Assembly (NCBI GenBank): GCA_015501075.1
Contig: JADNYJ010000248.1
Span: forward strand, 1-51,414
Direction: 5' to 3'
DNA: 51,414 nt
Origin: Gymnopilus junonius
Taxonomy: Eukaryota > Basidiomycota > Agaricomycetes > Agaricales > Galerinaceae
Shown here: one piece after another, positions 45,742 through 51,414 of the stretch
Layout: every line of letters begins with the position of its first letter
How positions within the stretch are numbered: position 1 is the stretch's first letter
Position numbers and translations under genes: made by a program
The notes under the pieces: generated by a model
Seen by the model: only the letters and a program-made list of their open reading frames with translations
Told to the model about the DNA's origin: nothing
Database searches by the model: none

Positions 45742-46400
45742 CCTGTGACCATGCTGAGGATTGTGCAACCCCAGTCTTAGTTTGAAGAATGCTTGGTCCT
45801 TGGTTTTGATCAGTTTGAAGGCTGCTTCAAACTCTTTTTCAAAGTCTATGGCAGAGCCATAGGTCTTGGTCTTCATTCCAGTGGGTACTCCCACAGCATT
45901 CACATTGTCCTTGATGTGGTCTTCTCTCCAAGCCTTCTTCCAGGCTTCTGCTTCTCCTCCCTTGAGAAGTCCAAGCATGAATACAATCTTCTTGATGTTG
46001 GTATTGTATATATTGCTGTTGAGTTCAAGGTAATCACCCAGGTCTTGGGTGAATGTTTTGATCTTGGAACAGTCTCCAGAGAAGGGCTGAGGAATAATTC
46101 CTAGTCCTTTTCCATTGGAAGAGGTGGGAGTGGCAGGGGTGGCATCATAAGATTCTCCTGGCATTTTGGGTTCATTCGTGGGGTAGAAGATGGGTTGAGA
46201 TCTGAGTAGAGTATCTAACAAAGATTCAAAGTCATGTCTTAGTATGCTGGGTTCTTGGATGGTAGATCCAAAAAATGTCGATCATGTAAGTGGAGGTTTG
46301 TCTCCTTCAGGTGGGGTTTCAAAAGTGTCAGACACTTCTGAATCAGAGGTTTGGTCAGGGTTCAGGTCAGAGAATTCTTCATCACTAAAAGCAGCAGTGA
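45742..46400 (-). pseudogene. Truncated Ty3-type retrotransposon gag
   Basis: The minus frame reads PQPFSGDCSKIKTFTQDLGD, IVFMLGLLKGGEAEAWKKAW, FEKEFEAAFKLI, typical of Ty3-type fungal Gag. Its acidic N-terminal region continues to about 46400 (FSDEEFSDLNPDQTSDSEVS). It stops at the edge of the copia 3' LTR, so the copia insertion or a recombination removed the rest. No pol region is visible. Confidence 0.7.
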
Positions 46401-46926
46401 ATTGTCCTTTTCTTTGAGCTGTAATGTCGGCGGATAATGCTTGCTAGGCAGAAGTATTGGATAGGGTGGTAGCTTGTTCTTTTGTTATGACATTGATGAT
46501 AGAACCTAACCTGATAAGATAAGGTCTAGCATAGTAGTTGTAGAGGTCATTCGATGAAGTCCACTTAGGTATTGTCTTCAACAGAAGAATGCCTAAGTGG
46601 TTCAAGTTCATTTCAGTTGTTAGAAGAGATGTATATTTCTCAAGAACAAGCTAAAGTACAGAGTAGACTAGCTACAGTTTATATACTATTTGTGGTTAAT
46701 ATTAATATGAATGAAATGATAACAAAACAGGGGAATCGGGAGGGGTGATCATCATTGGGGCAATACAAAAGGGATGATGATCAAAAAGAGATGATTGTCT
46801 GTATAATGTAAGAGAAAGAATGATCATCTTGCAAGGCAGAGATGATCATGATGGAAATGTATAAATAACAAATTGTTTGATAAATGATAAGGAGAAAACA
46901 GGGGTGTGATAAGATAAGGGAAAACA
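46401..46926. other. Spacer between Ty3-type gag and mariner remnant
   Basis: Purine-rich sequence with repeated GATGATCA-type words around 46740-46860. No gene seen. The upstream end of the Ty3-type element may lie here. Confidence 0.35.
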
Positions 46927-47676
46927 GGGGATCATAACAAACTTCTTCAGGATCATGATGTTGATGTTTCTCTCACCACAATCTCTCAGGCAATGCAACA
47001 GATGGCACTTTTCATAAAAAGATTTCTACTGAGGCAGTTGAGCATTAATGAACTCCTTCACATGACCTGGCAGGCTGCTTTTGCAGAAATTCTGGCAGAC
47101 TACATGGTATGGCTCGATGAATCCAGCATCAATGATCACACCAATCAGTGGCAGATGGGCTGGGCACAAGTTGGTCAAGCTTGCATTTGTAAGAAGGTTT
47201 TCATAAGGGGACAGTGTTACTCTGTCCTTCCTGCTTTCACTTGTGAGGGCTATATTGCCCTTGACATTTTTGAAGGTTCTGTCAACAAAGAGAAGTTTCT
47301 GACCTTTCTGAAGGAGCAAGTAGTATGTTTTCTTGCTTCATAATTTGAGAACAAAGTTTTAATTCACAATTATATCTTCTAGGCCCTGAAACTCAACCCA
47401 TATCCTGGACCAAATAGTGTTGTCATTATGAACAACTGCTCAATCCACCATGATGAAGAAGTTGAGAGACTAATTGTACAAGAATGTGGTAATTCTTTTC
47501 AAGTCAATTTTTGATTTCTTTACTCAATTGACACATTTGAAACAGGAGCAAAGCTGATATACCTCCCTCCCTACTCTCCTGACTTCAACCCTATCAAGCA
47601 ATCATTCCATTCCCTCAAGGCTTGGCTAAGGCACCACAAAATGAAGCCATCAATCCTCAATGTCGCCCTTGGTTGA
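46927..47676 (+). pseudogene. Tc1/mariner-type (DDE_3) transposase, inactive
   Basis: Exons about 46927-47322, 47383-47488 and 47546-47676 with introns of 60 and 57 bp. It reads VDVSLTTISQAMQQMAL (end of the helix-turn-helix), then MVWLDESSINDHTNQW (first catalytic Asp), VIMNNCSIHHDEEVERLIVQ where the family has VLDNCSIHH-like, and YSPDFNPIKQSFHSLKAWL where it has NPIEQSF. The second Asp is therefore Asn and the last acidic residue is Lys. A TGA follows GG at 47674-47676. Both changes are G-to-A, as produced by C-to-T on the other strand. Confidence 0.8.
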
Positions 47677-47943
47677 TTCATCAGGCAGCAGCATCAATTA
47701 CTGTTGCATTTCGTTCAATTCACCGGTCACAGGTCACAGGCCCTCCAAAATTGGCGAAATGTCACAGCTGTCCGCAGTCACAAGGCTGAGTGGCAAAACT
47801 ATTTGACGGCCATAAATTCGGTCATTTTTCCACTTAAAATCGCAAAAATCGCCCCAGAGCCGGTAAACTGCTACTCTGGCATACTTAAATTACTAGAATT
47901 GAAGCTGTAAGACTGTAATTTTTTAAACTAAGTATTTTGTAGC

Positions 47944-50041
47944 TTAGAGGTCAATATCTGAGTCTTCATCATCATTGTGGCAGATGAAATTCTTCAGTTC
48001 ATACTGTGTAGTCATCATCCACTTCCTTTTTCCGCAACCTAATTCTTCTGGCGACTTATTGTCGAGGGTGCCCGGCCCCGCGGCGACACTGTCAACAACT
48101 TTCTCATGACGTGATGACTGGCTGACAGTCGTGAGATCCTCCTTATCACCTTCATTGTCTTCTCCTCCCACTGGTTCCTCTTCATTGTTCTCTGCCAGAG
48201 CGCTGAGGGTGAGCCCGCCCTCAGCTGCCAGTGTCGTCTTCCTCGGTGCTTCACCACTAATGACCACCTTGATCACTGAAGACACACCAACTCCACTGTC
48301 GTCACCGTAATCATCAAAATCAGCATCTTCAATGATCACATCTTCTGCCACCTCATCTCCTAGCTCTGAAAGGGCATCTTCCGTATTTCCAGCTGTCAGC
48401 TCTGTCCAAAACTGCGAATCCTTGGTGCGCATGTTGCACAGTTTCTCGCGTGCTTCAAAAGAGGTCAGACTCTCCCAAGAAAGATTCCACTGCTTGACGC
48501 AGCACATCTCGAAAGCCTGGTTCACAATGTTGATTAGGACATAAAAAAAGGTGTGTTTGTGATTTATCTTACCTTTTTCATGAGCTCTGGTTTGTTGACG
48601 GCATTATAGGCATTCCATAACCAGGTTACACTTTGATTTCGGATTTTTTTGATTCCCTTATCCATGGTGAGCTGTTCTTCACCGTTGTTGATCTTTTCCA
48701 TCATCTCTGAGACGACGAACTCATGGTAGGACCTCTTGAGCGAGTGCTTGAGTGGGCACTGGATCCCAATGTCACAAGGCTGAGCAAGGCCTGTGCATCC
48801 ACCTGGTACATAGTCCAATATGATATTGGGATATTTGGCTAACATCCAGTAACAGAACTCTTTAGAGCGATGTACAGACCAGACATTGATCTGCCATATG
48901 GCCTTCTGTGTTGAAGGAAGCCCGAATTCAGCGCGGCGTGGTCAAAATATGGGTTGAGGATGTGGATAACAAAGGTCTTCATTGTGTTCATGTTAGACCA
49001 GTACGTCATTGTCCCTGAAAATTCCAGTCACATTCCTAACTTCATGATGTTGTTGTAGTGTTCCGCATCTTTGGAAGGACACGACAGCTCGGTGAGGCCT
49101 TGATATATTGCCTGGAATGGCAACAATGTCCCTGTCGTTTGCAACGGAGACCATAATCATAAACGCTCACTTCTCGTCTCCTCTGAGAAGTGACACCTGC
49201 TTTGCGCTGACTTCCGCATAAGTCATCTTGTCGCCTGGTGCATAAATGGCTTGGGTTTGATCTGAGTTGACTAGGAGAGCTGAAATAATGTCCCACTCTT
49301 TGATGACATAGGATTTGCGGAAGAACAACTTTTCGCAGAGTTCTTCCCAGTTAGTCAGGATCTTTTGTGCTGCGCAAGTAGCTTTCCTCTCCATCCAATT
49401 GAGCTGCTGCCGAACTCATTTCTGAACAAAGTTATCTGACACTTTGAATGTTGATCCATCATGGTAAGGTGTCTCCAATATCTTTGGCTCTAATGATGAT
49501 ATTGTTGCCAGAATAATTCCCTGCATTGTAATGACTGTCAGCAGAGCTGAGACTTTGTGCAGGTTGACCAGGTATTTCTTGATTGCTTGACAACATGTGG
49601 ATACTGACTCTATGGATGATAGTGATCAGCGTAGAAGCAACCAGGATCAAATCAACATACCAAGACACCTTTTCGACCCCCATTGTTATGTCCGGTAATG
49701 TTCCCTCTCTCAATTCTCTTGAGTACAGCATCTGTCCATCGGGTTTATCTCCTGAGGCAGTTGATCCAAGATTTGACAGTCTCCCGAGTCAATCCTTCAA
49801 AGACAAGAGGGTCTATGCATTTTACTTGAGATACTATCTCCGAAGGGCTCATTTTCCACCCAGCCCTTTTCATAGCCAGCTCAATCTGGGACCAGGTAAA
49901 AGGCGAGAACCAGTTTGTGGTATACTGCTTGTCGAGGTTTTTTTTCAGCTTTGTCCCTGTGGTTTTCTTGTCTCCATTTGGAATTTTTTTAAATTGACGA
50001 CCTGGCCCGATAGTTCTGCAATGGATGAGCACGTCTTTCAC
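47944..50041 (-). pseudogene. DDE-superfamily (DDE_1/pogo-like) transposase, decayed
   Basis: In the gene direction: an N-terminal piece, FSPFTWSQIELAMKRAGWKM then DPLVFEGLTRETVKSWI (50041-49745); a degenerate middle (49731-49459); WDIISALLVNSDQTQAIYAP with the first Asp and KMTYAEVSAKQVSLL (49394-49167); YWSNMNTMKTFVIHILNPYF near 48990; a one-base frame change near 48935; WQINVWSVHRSKEF, where the second catalytic Asp is Asn; DYVPGGCTGLAQPCDIGIQ with the third acidic residue. An intron at 48517-48572 joins to an acidic C-terminal exon ending at 47944 (NDDEDSDIDL). Several frames are broken. It likely belonged to the same element as the protease ORF upstream on this strand, but that is not proven. 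Confidence 0.7.
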
Positions 50042-50374
50042 TGAGAGGTATCATCACTTATCTTCTCTAGTGCATTGCGGACCTTTGGCTAACATGTCAG
50101 ATACAGATAATGATAGGATAAAGATCTCGTACCTGGCGCTTTGTTCCACCTGGGCTTCGAGCCCCTCCTGGATCTTCCCTCGCTTCTTCAGGGCACGGGA
50201 TTTCTGCTTCCGAAGCCTTGCACATTTGCGGACCTCACGGCCTTGGCCAATTTTTCCCTTTCTGATCTATGTTGATCCTCGTCAAGGTTGTTTAGCTGCC
50301 TCTCCATCTCTCTCTCAACGTGCTCCTCTAAATCTTTGCAAGTACCTTGCTTCCAGAACTTGAAGAGTCCATGT

Positions 50375-51412
50375 TCAGTGTTGGGTTTTTTTCAGCTTTT
50401 CGAGGCCCTGACATATTGCAGATGCACGTTGTGTTAGGTTTTTCAGCTTTTCGAGGCCCTGATGTATCGGGGATGCATGTTGGTGGCAGATTTCTGATGT
50501 GGGTTTCATTTCGTCAAGTTGGGTTGCCGAGGATGAGGCCACGTGAGTTTTGCTTCCCTCGCCCATCATTTCATCATCATTCATCATCTCTTCTGCATCT
50601 TCATCTAGGTATATGTCCTTGTCCTTCCCTTCTGCTTCTTCATCTAGGTACATGTCATCATCCTCACTCTCAGATTCTTTGTCCGCTGTGCTTTCCAGTT
50701 CATCAGCTGCAGAAGATGATGCATTGCAGGAAGGCAAAGGTTCTTGGATGATGTCATTCATTTCGAAATCGGAGCTTGAGCTTGAGCTATCACGCTCGGC
50801 AACCTGTAGGTTATCTTTCATTTTAAGTTCAGTTACTGCTAGGAAAAGATGCACCTGGGTCCTTGCATGATGTTCACTAAGAATCCTCTGTAAGACTCTT
50901 AATCTGCCTTCATGTGTATCCTCTGCTAACATAAGGTCTTTCTTTCCCCCAGAACAAAACACGACCAAAGCATTCCATGCCAACAGTCCACAGGAAAAGA
51001 TGTCATGCTGCTGCATGATGGGCAGTGAATGATAGGTGAAGTCATCTTCCCCGTGAAATTTCGTCCACCATCTCAAGGTGTCTTTGACTTCATTAGGAAC
51101 CTTTCCCCCGAGTGAGTCACCATACAGGATCTCCTTCTTTCGGAAATCAATAACAACAGGGACCCAATGGTTGCAGTCAAGATTTACGAGGGTGACGAGT
51201 TGATTGTAGAATCCACTAGCAAGGTGATGGCCCATGTGATGGTAAATGCGAAATGATGACTCAGTGAGGTATTGCTCTTCATTGCGATACCCTTTGTTGA
51301 TCTTTTCATAGAACCAGGCTGATGGAACATAGATTGTAAGCTTCATAATGCGCTCCAAATCAAATTGAAGAAGATCTAGCATTTGGTTTATGTGGAAGTC
51401 CTTCAGCCAGTC
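50375..51412 (-). CDS. Ulp1-like cysteine protease domain protein, transposon-associated, partial
   Basis: The frame is open from the right edge of the window to 50375, about 345 residues, so the N-terminus is missing. It contains a C48/Ulp1-type active site: His in LDCNHWVPVVIDF, Asp in LYGDSLGG, a Gln-rich MQQHD and Cys in IFSCGLLAWNAL. The C-terminal half is acidic and low complexity (SSSSSDFEMNDI, ESEDDDMYLDEEAEGKDKDI), with a repeated QGLEKLK-type unit at the end. Such protease domains accompany DDE transposases in large fungal and animal elements; here a decayed DDE transposase follows on the same strand. Ulp1 enzymes remove SUMO-like tags, but the role inside transposons is unknown. 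There are no stops in the window, which contrasts with its neighbours. Confidence 0.7.
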   Translation of the reverse strand, partial: DWLKDFHINQMLDLLQFDLERIMKLTIYVPSAWFYEKINKGYRNEEQYLTESSFRIYHHMGHHLASGFYNQLVTLVNLDCNHWVPVVIDFRKKEILYGDSLGGKVPNEVKDTLRWWTKFHGEDDFTYHSLPIMQQHDIFSCGLLAWNALVVFCSGGKKDLMLAEDTHEGRLRVLQRILSEHHARTQVHLFLAVTELKMKDNLQVAERDSSSSSSDFEMNDIIQEPLPSCNASSSAADELESTADKESESEDDDMYLDEEAEGKDKDIYLDEDAEEMMNDDEMMGEGSKTHVASSSATQLDEMKPTSEICHQHASPIHQGLEKLKNLTQRASAICQGLEKLKKTQH

Positions 51413-51414
51413 AT

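Overview
The window looks like nuclear DNA of a filamentous basidiomycete (Agaricomycete). Protein genes carry many 48-65 bp GT-AG introns. Families typical of that group are present: a DUF6534-type multi-pass membrane protein, a secreted lactonase-like beta-propeller and an F-box-type protein. The rest is packed with fungal transposons. I saw no tRNA, rRNA or CRISPR array.

Layout. 180-2778: a dead NCS1 nucleobase permease. 3361-4677 (+): an intact GT31-type galactosyltransferase, convergent with 5660-7187 (-), an F-box-type protein gene. 7798-14080: a Mutator-like (MULE) DNA transposon with terminal inverted repeats and a perfect 9-bp target duplication. Its roughly 1,340-codon transposase gene joins a GCM/WRKY-like zinc finger, a DDE core and a PHD finger, and carries two single-base frameshifts. 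About 14650-22200 and 24130-30730: a tandem segmental duplication. Each copy holds a secreted lactonase-like propeller gene (+) and, convergent to it, a DUF6534-type membrane protein gene (-). Both propeller copies are intact with identical exon architecture. The first membrane-protein copy is intact and the second has a 1-nt frameshift. 27001-27474 is a MITE with near-perfect 65-bp arms, and three copies of a SINE-like repeat sit around the first duplication unit.

From 32.9 kb to the right end the window is almost entirely transposons: a decayed hAT element (32889-37351), inverted LTR-like arms around a transposase scrap (37689-38572), a decayed Ty1/copia element with both LTRs (38940-45741), a truncated Ty3-type gag (45742-46400), a dead Tc1/mariner transposase (46927-47676), a second DDE transposase (47944-50041, -), and a Ulp1-like protease ORF that runs off the right edge (50375-51412, -).

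In the NCS1, hAT, copia and mariner relics the in-frame stops are TGA codons where the family has Arg (CGA). Catalytic Asp/Glu to Asn/Lys changes fit the same C-to-T process on the other strand. This suggests methylated-CpG decay, or a RIP-like process, acting on repeats while spared host genes stay intact. I did not find a clearly new defence or biosynthetic system. The best candidates for novelty are the duplicated propeller plus membrane-protein pair and the GCM-DDE-PHD MULE.
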